Origin: Methylococcales bacterium
GTDB taxonomy: Bacteria > Pseudomonadota > Gammaproteobacteria > Methylococcales > Methylomonadaceae
Assembly (NCBI GenBank): GCA_028707085.1
Contig: JAQTUW010000015.1
Location: forward strand, 1-64,000
DNA: 64,000 bases
Direction of reading: 5' to 3'
Below, piece after piece: positions 17,851 through 26,083 of this stretch. Position numbers and translations under genes: made by a program. Below the pieces are notes generated by a model, which saw nothing but the letters and a program-made list of their open reading frames with translations, was not told the origin of the DNA and made no database searches. Every line of letters starts with the position of its first letter. The first letter of the stretch is position 1.

Positions 17851-17886
17851 ACCGGCAGGCGCAAGCTTCCTGCCGGTTTTTATTTC
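17851..17886 (+). terminator. Rho-independent terminator after HAF gene 1
   Basis: ACCGGCAGG (17851-17859) pairs exactly with CCTGCCGGT (17869-17877) around a nine-base loop and is followed directly by TTTTATTT. Confidence 0.85.
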
Positions 17887-18211
17887 GGATAGCAGGGGAG
17901 CCCGGAGAGCCTGTGCCGAGCGCGCCGAAGTGGGGTTTTTTCAAGGCTCCCCATGGTATCACCGGATTTGCCGGTTGCGACACAGAGACGTGACCGGCAA
18001 AACCTTTTTTACAGATTTATATCGAACGGGCATGCCGCCGCCAGCCACTGTGAGCTGTATCGGATCACGCGTACGGAACAGGCCGTCGGCGGTACAATCC
18101 GCCTGACGCCATTGCGGCAAACGCCAATTGACAACAACAGCGGGACGAATGCCGCCCCTGCGGTTAAAATAACAACACAAAATAAAACAACCGGAACAAG
18201 GCAGATAGAAG
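17887..18211. other. Intergenic region before the DUF4266/DUF3570 operon
   Basis: Contains an 8-bp inverted repeat GGGGAGCC (17895-17902) and GGCTCCCC (17945-17952). No gene is supported, and I found no convincing sigma-54 or sigma-70 promoter. The operon promoter should be here. Confidence 0.35.
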
Positions 18212-18442
18212 ATGAAACACTTGCCAAACCTTAAGCTGACCGGCGCCGGCCTTGGTCTGGCGCTGCTGCTGTGCGGCTGTAGCGAGGTGCAGCCGTGGGA
18301 GCGCGGTAATCTGGCCCGAAACATCATGGCCATCGAGATGTCGCCAGCGCAGGCCAGCTTGCGCCAGCACAATTATGCCAGCCGGGAAGCGGCTGGCGCA
18401 GCCAGCGTCCTGTCCTCGGGAGGCGGATGTGGCTGCAACTGA
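18212..18442 (+). CDS. DUF4266 small lipoprotein
   Basis: 76 residues. The signal segment GAGLGLALLLCGCSE carries the lipobox LLCGC. The body has the DUF4266 pattern VQPWERGNLARNIMAIE, then LRQHNYASREAAGA, and ends in GGGCGCN. DUF4266 proteins are usually encoded just before a DUF3570 barrel protein, often near thioredoxin-like and ApbE genes in extracellular redox or metal-handling loci; those partners are absent here. It overlaps the next gene by 14 bp in another frame, which suggests translational coupling. Confidence 0.88.
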   Translation: MKHLPNLKLTGAGLGLALLLCGCSEVQPWERGNLARNIMAIEMSPAQASLRQHNYASREAAGAASVLSSGGGCGCN

Positions 18443-21203
18443 CCTCAAGGCCGCGGCTGACGCGCCGCCGAGCCTGAATACGCTGGCCGCCGCCTGCCGG
18501 TTGATCCTGCTGGATCGGCGCCCAAGCGGGCGGAAGGGGAGCGGCCGGTCTCGGCGCGGCGGGCTGCGCGGCGCGGCGCTGCAGGCGTTGTATTTGTCGG
18601 CGCTGGCCTTGCCGGGCATGACGGCCCTGGCTGACGATGACGCCAGCAGCGATGAGGACGTTGGCTACCAGTATAGCCATTACCAGGAAAGCAGTCGCAG
18701 CATTTACACTACAATCCCCAGCAGCACCAGCAACAGCGGCAGTAATTTACAGACCGGCAATAATAACATCACGCGCATCCCCAACCATTACAACCCGATC
18801 ACCGCCGACAGCGAACACGGCTACGGGCATTTCCGGCTGGACGAGCGAATCCGCTTCGGATTTAATGTTTATCAGGACGTCTGGTCCGGGGCCACGCCGC
18901 TGGCAACGGCGCCGGCTGCGGGAGGCAATAACCTCTATCACAGCAATCTGGTCTCCGGTGCCAGTCCAAACGCGCAACCCGGCACACTGTACATGAACGC
19001 TCAGCACCAGTTGTTCTATGCCGCGCAAACGCAGAGCAATACCCTGACCGGACAAACCATGACCCGACTGGCGCCGGCCACGCAGTTGCAGCAGACTTTG
19101 GCTTACGCCTCGCCGGAAATGCGCAACCAGGGTGACTTCAAACTGGGTTACGACTGGGACAACGCGGCGCTGGATGCCGGGGCTGGGGTGTCGATAGAGC
19201 ACGACTACCTGTCCCGGTTCGGCAATCTGGGCGGACGGCTGGATTTCAACCGCAAGTTGACCAGCGTGAACTGGGGTTTCAGTTACACTTCCAGCCAGAC
19301 CCATGCCCAGGAAATGCAGTATGTCAGCTATACCAACTACCCGGCATCCAGCCAGAGTTCGGAATCCTTCGGAGCGCAGGGGCTGACCTATCTTAACGGC
19401 GAGCGCCAGGATTACAGCCTGAACCTGGGGCTGAGCCAGGTGTTGAGCAAAAATGCCCTGCTGACGGCAGGGTTTGGTTTTACCAGCAGCAACGGCTATC
19501 AGGCCAATCCCTACAAAGGCGTGTCCGACTATAATACGACACCCTCCAGTCTGGCCGGTTACTGGCTGATTAATGGCGGGATTGTAGCCGAAAGGCGTCC
19601 CGGCGAGCGCAACCAGTTTACCTGGAACGGCAGCTATTTGCACTACCTGGAACCGCTGCAGGCCACGGCCAAACTGAACTACAATTTTTTCCACGACGAC
19701 TGGGGCGTCAACGCCCATACCTTCGAGCTGGAATGGCGGCAGGCCCTGGGTTGGGGCTGGACATTCACTCCGCGCGGGCGTTATTACACGCAGACCGCCG
19801 CCAATTTCTTCACGCCGTATCTGATTAACCCCTCGGCCAAACAACTGGTCAGCAGCTATTATTCCAGCGACCAGCGGCTGGCCGGCTTCGGGGCGTTGAG
19901 CGCCGGGGCGACGCTGGGCCGGGATTTTGCCCGCGGCCTGACCTTTGAGCTGGGTTTCGAATATTACGCCCATGCCAGCGGCTTGACGCTGGATGGTCAG
20001 GGTTCAGGCAGTTACATGGACTTTAGCTATTATGTCGCCAACGCCAATATTCGGGCCGATCTGGGCAAGCTGGCGCAGGTCGGCAGCGGCGCGCTGGATG
20101 GGCTGTTCGGCGACGGCGGCCAGGACATGGCGGGCATGGATATGGCGGGCATGGCGCATATGCAGCACGGCCACAGCGCGCCGGCCGGGGTGATGTTCGC
20201 GCACATGCTGGAGCAGGCCGGCGATTACATGCTGGGCTACCGGTACATGCGGCAGAGTTGGGGCAACGCTTATCAGCATGGCACCCAGGGCATAGGCGTG
20301 GACGGGTTGAGCAACCAGAATCTGGGCTGCGCTGCTTCAGCGACCAACCCGAACCCGGCCCAGCAGAAAGCGTGCGGCATGTACGCCACCGGCATGAGCA
20401 TGAACATGCACATGCTGAATCTGATGTACGCGCCCACCGACTGGCTAAATCTGATGCTGATGCCGCAATTCGTGAACATGGACATGGATATGACCATGAT
20501 CGGCAGTGGGCCGATGAACATGGGCGGCAGTGGCTGGATGCGTGACTGGCAGACCAATGGCGGTTTCGGCGATACCGGTGGCTATGCGCTGGTGAAAATC
20601 TGGGATGGCGGCGGCCAGCACCTGTTCATGAGCCAGGGCATGACCGCGCCGACCGGCACCATTAACACCATGAACCAACTCAATAGAGGATCGCAGAATC
20701 TGTTCAGCTACGACATGCAACTGGGCAGCGGTACCTGGGACTACAACCCCAGTTTGACCTATACCGGTGCCCTGGAGCAGGCGTTTTGGGGCGCGCAACT
20801 GACCGGCACTGTACGCATGCAGCAACAGAACGCCCGCGGCTACCGGCTGGGCGACATCCTGCAGGGCACCGCCTGGGGCGGCTACCAGTGGAGCGACTGG
20901 CTGAGCACCACGGTGCGCGGGGTGTACAGCCAGCAGGGGGCGATCAAGGATTACAATTACCAGCATAATTCCCAGGAGATGGTTGGCCAACAGGGCAATA
21001 TGGGCATGCCGGACGGCGCGCCCTTCAATTACGGCGGCAGTTTCGTGGATGCCGGCTTCGGCGTGACGCTGAACATTCCCAAAGGCCGCTATGCCGGTAA
21101 TAGCCTGAGTTTTGAATGGCTACAACCCATCTATACCTATTACAACGGCTACCAACTGGAAAGAACCGGATCGCTGGCCGCGACCTGGGGGTACATGTTT
21201 TAG
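18429..21203 (+). CDS. Double outer-membrane barrel: DUF3570 fused to a second barrel
   Basis: About 924 residues from a GTG at 18429, inside the DUF4266 gene. The start is uncertain because no ATG fits before the mature region. A hydrophobic export segment (ALQALYLSALALPGMTALA) follows an Arg-rich stretch. Residues about 70-555 look like DUF3570, with alternating beta strands and many aromatic residues. A linker near 563-583 is rich in Met and His (MAGMDMAGMAHMQHGHSAP). Residues about 585-924 form a second barrel-like region, again Met-rich (MSMNMHMLNLM, NMDMDMTM), ending in the aromatic C-terminus GYMF. DUF3570 proteins are normally about half this length, so this is a fusion. Met/His clusters suggest copper binding; the role is inferred, not shown. 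Confidence 0.75.
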   Translation: MAATDLKAAADAPPSLNTLAAACRLILLDRRPSGRKGSGRSRRGGLRGAALQALYLSALALPGMTALADDDASSDEDVGYQYSHYQESSRSIYTTIPSSTSNSGSNLQTGNNNITRIPNHYNPITADSEHGYGHFRLDERIRFGFNVYQDVWSGATPLATAPAAGGNNLYHSNLVSGASPNAQPGTLYMNAQHQLFYAAQTQSNTLTGQTMTRLAPATQLQQTLAYASPEMRNQGDFKLGYDWDNAALDAGAGVSIEHDYLSRFGNLGGRLDFNRKLTSVNWGFSYTSSQTHAQEMQYVSYTNYPASSQSSESFGAQGLTYLNGERQDYSLNLGLSQVLSKNALLTAGFGFTSSNGYQANPYKGVSDYNTTPSSLAGYWLINGGIVAERRPGERNQFTWNGSYLHYLEPLQATAKLNYNFFHDDWGVNAHTFELEWRQALGWGWTFTPRGRYYTQTAANFFTPYLINPSAKQLVSSYYSSDQRLAGFGALSAGATLGRDFARGLTFELGFEYYAHASGLTLDGQGSGSYMDFSYYVANANIRADLGKLAQVGSGALDGLFGDGGQDMAGMDMAGMAHMQHGHSAPAGVMFAHMLEQAGDYMLGYRYMRQSWGNAYQHGTQGIGVDGLSNQNLGCAASATNPNPAQQKACGMYATGMSMNMHMLNLMYAPTDWLNLMLMPQFVNMDMDMTMIGSGPMNMGGSGWMRDWQTNGGFGDTGGYALVKIWDGGGQHLFMSQGMTAPTGTINTMNQLNRGSQNLFSYDMQLGSGTWDYNPSLTYTGALEQAFWGAQLTGTVRMQQQNARGYRLGDILQGTAWGGYQWSDWLSTTVRGVYSQQGAIKDYNYQHNSQEMVGQQGNMGMPDGAPFNYGGSFVDAGFGVTLNIPKGRYAGNSLSFEWLQPIYTYYNGYQLERTGSLAATWGYMF

Positions 21204-21245
21204 TCCGCGCCCAGCGCCGGAAGCCAGGCGCGAACAAAGACCGGC

Positions 21246-22427
21246 TTAGCCTCGGCTGTATCGTTTACCGGCCAGTCCCAGTACGGCCAGTGCCGACGAC
21301 ATCAGCCAGAAGGCCCCTGGCAGCGGAACGGTGGATGCCGTGGCCACAAAACCGATGGGGCTACCGCCGCTGAGGGTATAGGCTCCCACCAATGTGCCGG
21401 CATCGTTGACGCCGGTAATGATGGTGTTGGCGGCGGAATTGGGGTTATCGAGACTGGTCATGATGAATGTGCTAGTCAGATAGTCGTAGGTAAAGCCGTG
21501 ATCCCCAGTGCCATCTACATAATAGCCCACCGCTTCGCCGCTGGCGTTCAGGCCGGTCACATAGGTACCGCCAGTGGCGTTGGGGTCGTTAACTGCTGTC
21601 CAGGTGTTGCTGGTTACGTCGTAGATCAGGCCGTGGGTGCCGGCGGTGTCCGTGAAGTTGCCGGTAACGTAGATGTCGCCGTTGCTGCTGTCGGTCTGCA
21701 CGCCGGTGAAGCTGGTCTGCGCCAGAGAACCGCTGACCGTGCCGCCGTAATTAAAATCGCCGTATGCGCCGTTGACGATGCCGTCGACGGTGACGCCGCT
21801 GTTGTTGTAAATGAAACCGTCATAGCTGACCGTGCCGCCGCTGACGCTGTTGGAGCCGACCACCAGGGTGTTGTCCAGACCCTGCGCATAGGTAGCCGCT
21901 ATCGAGCCGCTGGCTAGGGTGTTGGTGTCATGGATGATAGTTTCGCCGCTGCTGAAGTTGGCGCCGGCGCCTGACAGCAATGAGCTTGTGGCGGACGAGT
22001 AAGTGGCGTAGCCGTTGTTGTTGACGCCGGTGACGCCGTTGTTACCGTAGTAGTTATTGCCCAGTCCCGGGGCATACAAAGGACCACTCGTTGTATTGGT
22101 GACCGCCACTTCGCTACTGCCCACGAAGCCGTAGTAATGGCTATTGGTCAGGCCGGCAATGGTGGTGGCGGCGCTTTTGTAGACAAAATCACCGGTGATG
22201 ACGCCCGAATCATTGATGCCGGTGAAAGCGCCAGTGACGCCCAGTACGCCGGTGTAGCCGTTCTGGGTGTTGAGGGTGGTGTCGGGGATGGTCCAGCTAT
22301 AGCCCTGGCTGGTCACCGGCGTGGAACTGGGTGGCGTGCCGCCGGCATTGGCCGCGCCGCTGGCCAGCAGGCCCAGGATCGCCGCAGACAGGGCGGCGCG
22401 CTGTTTTGGTAAAAATAAATTGCGCAT
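21246..22427 (-). CDS. HAF-repeat exported protein with VPLPA-type sorting signal (copy 2)
   Basis: About 393 residues from the ATG at 22427, which follows GAGGAAATC; the ATG at 22472 would spoil the signal peptide. The body is nearly the same as the gene at 16661-17833. Differences cluster in one loop (NNSGVTVDGIVNGAYGDF instead of NIGSSSYTDY) and near the end (DYLTSTFIMTSLDNP instead of NYVTDSFINNDINNP). The C-terminus is different: VPLPGAFWLMSSALAVLGL followed by AGKRYSR, the VPLPA-CTERM type handled by exosortase D rather than a PEP-CTERM enzyme. It has a sigma-54 promoter and operator arranged like those of copy 1. Function unknown. Confidence 0.87.
   Translation of the reverse strand: MRNLFLPKQRAALSAAILGLLASGAANAGGTPPSSTPVTSQGYSWTIPDTTLNTQNGYTGVLGVTGAFTGINDSGVITGDFVYKSAATTIAGLTNSHYYGFVGSSEVAVTNTTSGPLYAPGLGNNYYGNNGVTGVNNNGYATYSSATSSLLSGAGANFSSGETIIHDTNTLASGSIAATYAQGLDNTLVVGSNSVSGGTVSYDGFIYNNSGVTVDGIVNGAYGDFNYGGTVSGSLAQTSFTGVQTDSSNGDIYVTGNFTDTAGTHGLIYDVTSNTWTAVNDPNATGGTYVTGLNASGEAVGYYVDGTGDHGFTYDYLTSTFIMTSLDNPNSAANTIITGVNDAGTLVGAYTLSGGSPIGFVATASTVPLPGAFWLMSSALAVLGLAGKRYSRG
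21336..22427 (-). repeat. Long inverted repeat, right arm
   Basis: Inverted partner of 16661-17728. The arms point inward and enclose about 3.6 kb holding the DUF4266 and DUF3570-fusion genes and the unlike 3' ends of both HAF genes. Confidence 0.85.
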
Positions 22428-22601
22428 TGCTTGATTTCCTCTGTTTGAATTGAAGATAGTAATAAAATGCATTAATTGCGACCTCCAGTAGCAATTAACC
22501 TTGTAACTTTTGTATATACTTATAACAATTAAAATATACCGCTATTGTATAATAATATGTCAAGGGTAGCTTATCAAGCATTCTGTTGCACTTAAAAGAA
22601 A

Positions 22602-22618
22602 AGCAATATTTACGCCAA
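22602..22618 (-). promoter_or_regulatory. Sigma-54 promoter of HAF gene 2
   Basis: Read leftward: TTGGCGTAAATATTGCT. GG and GC are 10 bases apart and the -12 element is TTGCT. It lies about 175 bp before the ATG at 22427, like the promoter of copy 1. Confidence 0.7.
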
Positions 22619-22673
22619 TTTTATGAATATTTAAATATCAATAAGTTAGTAAAAAATTGAATTTTAATGTTAA

Positions 22674-22695
22674 TTAAACTATGTTATTTGACGTA
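22674..22695 (-). promoter_or_regulatory. Operator copy 3 (putative enhancer site)
   Basis: Contains TTAAACTATGTTATTTGA; read leftward the core AACATAGTTTAA is the same as in the other two copies. It is 58 bp upstream of the -24 GG at 22616, the spacing seen at the other two promoters. Confidence 0.65.
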
Positions 22696-22800
22696 TTTGG
22701 CCTGCTGGACTGAGTGCTTTGACCTATTGGTCCGGACAGGGGGGTTGTGTTCAATTCGCCTTTTGGGGCATGCCGGGCAAAAGCGCCCATTGCAAATGCC

Positions 22801-22817
22801 GCGGCAGGCGGATTGCC
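22801..22817 (+). promoter_or_regulatory. Possible sigma-54 promoter of hypC
   Basis: GCGGCAGGCGGATTGCC has GG and GC 10 bases apart with GGCA and TTGC elements, about 90 bp before hypC. Several other consensus positions fail. hyp genes are sigma-54 dependent in some bacteria, so the site is plausible but weak. Confidence 0.25.
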
Positions 22818-22905
22818 GGTTCCTCAATCCAAAACAGCTTGCTGCTTTTCCTCGGTACGCGAATCCTGTATAAAGTGGTTAACGCTAAACCGGAAAGAAT
22901 CAGCC

Positions 22906-23145
22906 ATGTGTCTCGCTCTGCCCGCGCAAATTATCACCCTGGACGCCGCCGCCGATACCGCAACCGTGTCGGTAGGCGGGGTCAGAGTCGAGGTGTCAAT
23001 GGCCTTGATCGATGATGCCCGGCCGGGCGATTATGTGCTGGTGCATGTCGGTTATGCGTTGAGCAGGATCGACGAACAGGAAGCCCTGAAAACCCTGGCC
23101 CTGTTTGCGGAAATGAATCAATACCCTGCGCCATATACAATATGA
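22906..23145 (+). CDS. hypC: Hydrogenase maturation chaperone HypC
   Basis: 79 residues starting MCLALPAQI. Cys2, essential in HypC, is present. HypC works with HypD to carry the iron with its cyanide and CO ligands during assembly of [NiFe] hydrogenase, and also chaperones the large subunit. The start at 22906 is fixed by that N-terminus and by GGAAAG upstream. Later blocks VSVGGVRVEVSMALIDDA, GDYVLVHVGYALSRID and EEAL-like EQEALKTL fit the family. In most genomes hypD follows directly; here a broken nuclease gene lies between. No hydrogenase structural genes are in the window. Confidence 0.93.
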   Translation: MCLALPAQIITLDAAADTATVSVGGVRVEVSMALIDDARPGDYVLVHVGYALSRIDEQEALKTLALFAEMNQYPAPYTI

Positions 23146-23179
23146 TGTGCAAGGCGGACGACTGCATTGTAATATTCCC

Positions 23180-23617
23180 ATGATCGATAGTCACGATACA
23201 GCCTATAAAAAACTGTTCTCCAGCCCGGAACTGGTGCGCGATCTTGTGCTGGGTTTTATTGCCGATCCCTGGTTGCAGGGTCTGGATTTCGACACCCTGG
23301 AGAAAATGCCGGGCGAATACGTCAGCGATGACGACAGGCAGCGCCGCAATGATGTGGTGTGGCGAGTCAAGGTTGATAGACTGGCTTTTAAGCAGGAGGG
23401 CCTTGAGGCAGGCAGGCGGGAAGGTATGGAGCGAGGCAAGTTGGAAGGCAAGCAAGAGGGAGAGGGTCTGGCTTTGCAATGGCTGTTAACTAGACGCTTC
23501 GGCAACCTGCCAAACGAATATGTGGCTAAAATTGGCGCAGCCGGCAAGGAACAGATTGAACTCTGGCTGCTGATAAGGGTTTTGGATGCTGATAGTTTGG
23601 AAAGCGTATTTGAGTAG
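23180..23617 (+). pseudogene. Rpn-family/PD-(D/E)XK nuclease with internal deletion
   Basis: The 145-residue frame begins like Rpn/DUF4351-type recombination-promoting nucleases (DTAYKKLFSSPELVRDLV, then RRNDVVWRVKV) and ends like their C-terminus (EGLEAGRREGMERGKLEGK, WLLTRRFGNLP, IELWLLIRVLDADSLESVF). The catalytic middle, normally over 100 residues with the conserved Glu-x-Gln region, is missing: VWRVKV runs straight into DRLAFKQEGLEAG. This looks like an in-frame deletion that left both ends readable. It sits between hypC and hypD, 34 bases after hypC. Full-length relatives are transposase-like mobile genes. The product is very unlikely to be an active nuclease. Confidence 0.75.
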
Positions 23618-23780
23618 CCTGTAGTCTTGTTGGGCGCGGACGCGGGATTATACCCATCCGTCTTAGGCGTATGTCCGTAGCGAGGCAGGATATTGACTCG
23701 CCACGATGGTTTACAATCAAGTTGATTTTTACGGCCTTGGGCTGGGCGGGTAAAATCAATTGCCCTTTGCAGCATGCGCC

Positions 23781-24878
23781 ATGAAATACATCAGCGAATT
23801 TCGTCAACCACAACTGGCCGGACAACTGGCGGCCAATATTGCCAGCATTGCCGATCCGAACCGAAACTATCGGCTGATGGAGTTTTGCGGCGGCCACACT
23901 CACGCCATTTTCCGCCACGGCATTCCCGGGCTGCTGCCGGACAATATCGAGTTTATTCATGGCCCCGGCTGCCCGGTCTGCGTATTGCCTACCGGGCGTA
24001 TCGATAACGCCATCCAGCTGGCCGCGCAGCATGATGTGATCTTGTGCACCTATGCGGATTTGCTGCGGGTGCCGGCTTCGGGGCGCAACAGTCTGCTGAA
24101 GATCAAGGCCGCCGGCGCCGATGTGCGCATGATGTATTCCACCCGCGATGCCTTGAATATCGCCAGAGACAATCCGGCCAGGCAGGTGGTGTTTTTTGCC
24201 ATCGGATTCGAGACCACCACGCCGCCGACGGCGGTGGCGGTTTTGCAGGCTGCGGCGGAGGGTTTGCGCAATTTTTCGGTGTTTTGCAATCATGTCCTGA
24301 CGCCGGCGGCCATGCAGGCCATTCTGGATACCCCGCAGCCGCTGGCCATCGATGGTTTTCTCGGCCCTTCGCATGTCAGCACCGTCATCGGCAGTTTGCC
24401 CTATCGGCGGTTTGTGGACGATTACGCCAAGCCGGTGGTGATCGCCGGTTTTGAACCGCTGGATGTGATGCAGTCGGTGCTGATGCTGGTTCGCCAGCTC
24501 AACGCCGGCCAGTGCCGTCTGGAAAACGAATACACCCGCGCCGTCACCCCGCAAGGCAATCTCAAGGCCCAGGGCCTGATGCGGGAAGTGTTTGTCGTCA
24601 GGCCGCAATTCGAGTGGCGCGGGCTGGGTCTTATCCCGAATAGCGCGCTGGCGTTACAGCCAAAATATGCGGAATTCGATGCCGAACAGCGGTTTCGCCT
24701 GCCGTCGATTCAGGCGGCGGATGTCAGGGGCTGCGAGTGTCCGGCTATTTTGCGCGGCCTAAAAAAGCCGGTTGATTGCCGATTGCTGGGTAGTGTTTGT
24801 ACGCCGGAAAACCCCATGGGCTCATGCATGGTGTCGTCGGAAGGGGCCTGTGCGGCGTACTGGTCGTATGGGCGCTAA
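23781..24878 (+). CDS. hypD: Hydrogenase maturation protein HypD
   Basis: 365 residues from the ATG at 23781 (MKYISEFRQ). HypD is an iron-sulfur scaffold on which the Fe(CN)2CO group is built with HypC. Visible are [52 protein letters not shown], and the C-terminal cluster cysteines in [30 protein letters not shown] and EGACAAYW. It is separated from hypC by the deleted nuclease gene. hypE does not follow; instead sucB converges from the other strand with a 4-bp overlap of stop codons, so the hyp operon is broken up here. Confidence 0.96.
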   Translation: MKYISEFRQPQLAGQLAANIASIADPNRNYRLMEFCGGHTHAIFRHGIPGLLPDNIEFIHGPGCPVCVLPTGRIDNAIQLAAQHDVILCTYADLLRVPASGRNSLLKIKAAGADVRMMYSTRDALNIARDNPARQVVFFAIGFETTTPPTAVAVLQAAAEGLRNFSVFCNHVLTPAAMQAILDTPQPLAIDGFLGPSHVSTVIGSLPYRRFVDDYAKPVVIAGFEPLDVMQSVLMLVRQLNAGQCRLENEYTRAVTPQGNLKAQGLMREVFVVRPQFEWRGLGLIPNSALALQPKYAEFDAEQRFRLPSIQAADVRGCECPAILRGLKKPVDCRLLGSVCTPENPMGSCMVSSEGACAAYWSYGR

Positions 24879-26083
24879 ATATTCAGCAGCAAATGCGCCG
24901 GAGCCTCCAGGCTTTCCTTGATGATCCCCAGAAACTGCACAGCCTCCTTGCCATCCACCAGTCGGTGGTCGTAAGACAAGGCCAGATACATGATGGGCCG
25001 GATCACAATTTCGTTGTTTTCCACCACCGGCCTGTCCTTGATGGCGTGCATGCCTAAAATGGCGCACTGCGGCGGATTGAGTATCGGTGTGGACAGCATG
25101 GAGCCGAAAATGCCGCCATTGGTGATGGTAAAGGTGCCGCCGCTCAAATCCTCGACACTGATCGAACCATTGCGCGCCTTGTTGCCGAAGTCGTGTATGC
25201 CTTTTTCGATGCCGGCAAAGTCCAGTTGATCGGCGTCGCGCAGAATCGGGACGATCAGGCCGCGTGGGGTGGTGACGGCGATGCCGATGTCGTAATAGCC
25301 GTGATAGAGGATGTCGTTGCCGTCGATGGAGGCGTTAATGGCCGGAAAGCGTTTCAGCGCTTCTATGGACGCTTTGACGAAGAAGGACATGAACCCCAGT
25401 TTTACGGCATGTTTTTCTTCAAACCGGTCTTTATACTGGTTGCGCAGGTCGATTACGGCTTTCAGGTTCACCTCGTTAAAGGTGGTGAGCATGGCGGCGT
25501 TCTGCTGGGCTTGCAACAGGCGTTCGGCAATTTTGGCGCGGAGCCGGGTCATGGGCACCCTTTGTTCGGAACGCAGACTGCCCATGCCGGCGGCGGACAG
25601 CGCCGCCGACGGGAGCTGGATTTCGGCGGCGGCCGGTTCCGGAGCGGCTTGCTGCTCGTTGAGGAATTCCAAAACATCGGCTTTCAGGATTCGGCCATGC
25701 CTGCCTGTGCCGCTGACCGCATTGGGGTCGATCGCCGTTTCCGAAACCAGTCTGCGCACCGCCGGGCTAAGCGCGGGCGCGGTCTTTGGGGGGGCAGGCG
25801 GCTGTTCCCTGTTTTCCGGCTTGCCGCCCTGCCGGGCGGGCTGAATTTTCATCTCCATCAAGGCCAGCAATTGGCCGCCAGTCACGGTTTCGCCGTTGCG
25901 GATCAGAATTTCGGTCAATACCCCTGATTCGGGGGCCGGCACTTCCAATATGATCTTGTCGGTTTCAAGATCGGCCAGATTGTCGCCGGCATTGACCTGG
26001 TCGCCTGGCTGTTTGTGCCAGCATACCAGAATTGCGTCCGCTACCGATTCGGGGAGGTGGGGGGCCAGAATTTCAAAACTCAT
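24875..26083 (-). CDS. sucB: 2-oxoglutarate dehydrogenase E2 (dihydrolipoyl succinyltransferase)
   Basis: About 402 residues from the ATG at 26083, after AAGGAAG. It transfers the succinyl group to CoA in the 2-oxoglutarate dehydrogenase complex. Residues 1-75 form one lipoyl domain (lipoyl Lys in [16 protein letters not shown]). A Pro/Ala linker and an E3-binding domain follow ([26 protein letters not shown]), then the catalytic domain with LTTFNEVNL and the active-site motif YDHRLVDG. The start overlaps the end of sucA by 11 bp, so the two are translationally coupled. The E3 gene is not adjacent. Confidence 0.95.
   Translation of the reverse strand: MSFEILAPHLPESVADAILVCWHKQPGDQVNAGDNLADLETDKIILEVPAPESGVLTEILIRNGETVTGGQLLALMEMKIQPARQGGKPENREQPPAPPKTAPALSPAVRRLVSETAIDPNAVSGTGRHGRILKADVLEFLNEQQAAPEPAAAEIQLPSAALSAAGMGSLRSEQRVPMTRLRAKIAERLLQAQQNAAMLTTFNEVNLKAVIDLRNQYKDRFEEKHAVKLGFMSFFVKASIEALKRFPAINASIDGNDILYHGYYDIGIAVTTPRGLIVPILRDADQLDFAGIEKGIHDFGNKARNGSISVEDLSGGTFTITNGGIFGSMLSTPILNPPQCAILGMHAIKDRPVVENNEIVIRPIMYLALSYDHRLVDGKEAVQFLGIIKESLEAPAHLLLNI

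Larger units (their letters stand above)
22428..22905. other. Regulatory region between HAF gene 2 and hypC
   Basis: 22428-22700 is very AT-rich and carries the leftward sigma-54 promoter (22602-22618) and operator (22674-22695). Parts of it align loosely with the region upstream of HAF gene 1. 22700-22905 is GC-richer and leads to hypC. No gene is supported in either part. Confidence 0.6.

Noticed and set aside
17183..17983. Open frame of 266 codons antisense to HAF gene 1
   Set aside because: Gly/Val/Ala-rich antisense product; a matching antisense frame occurs in the second copy only because the DNA is repeated.
18747..19973. Open frame of 408 codons on the minus strand
   Set aside because: It lies wholly antisense to the DUF3570 fusion gene, has no family resemblance and follows from high GC content.
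23526..24608. Open frame of 360 codons antisense to hypD
   Set aside because: Covers hypD, whose cysteine motifs and length settle the coding strand.
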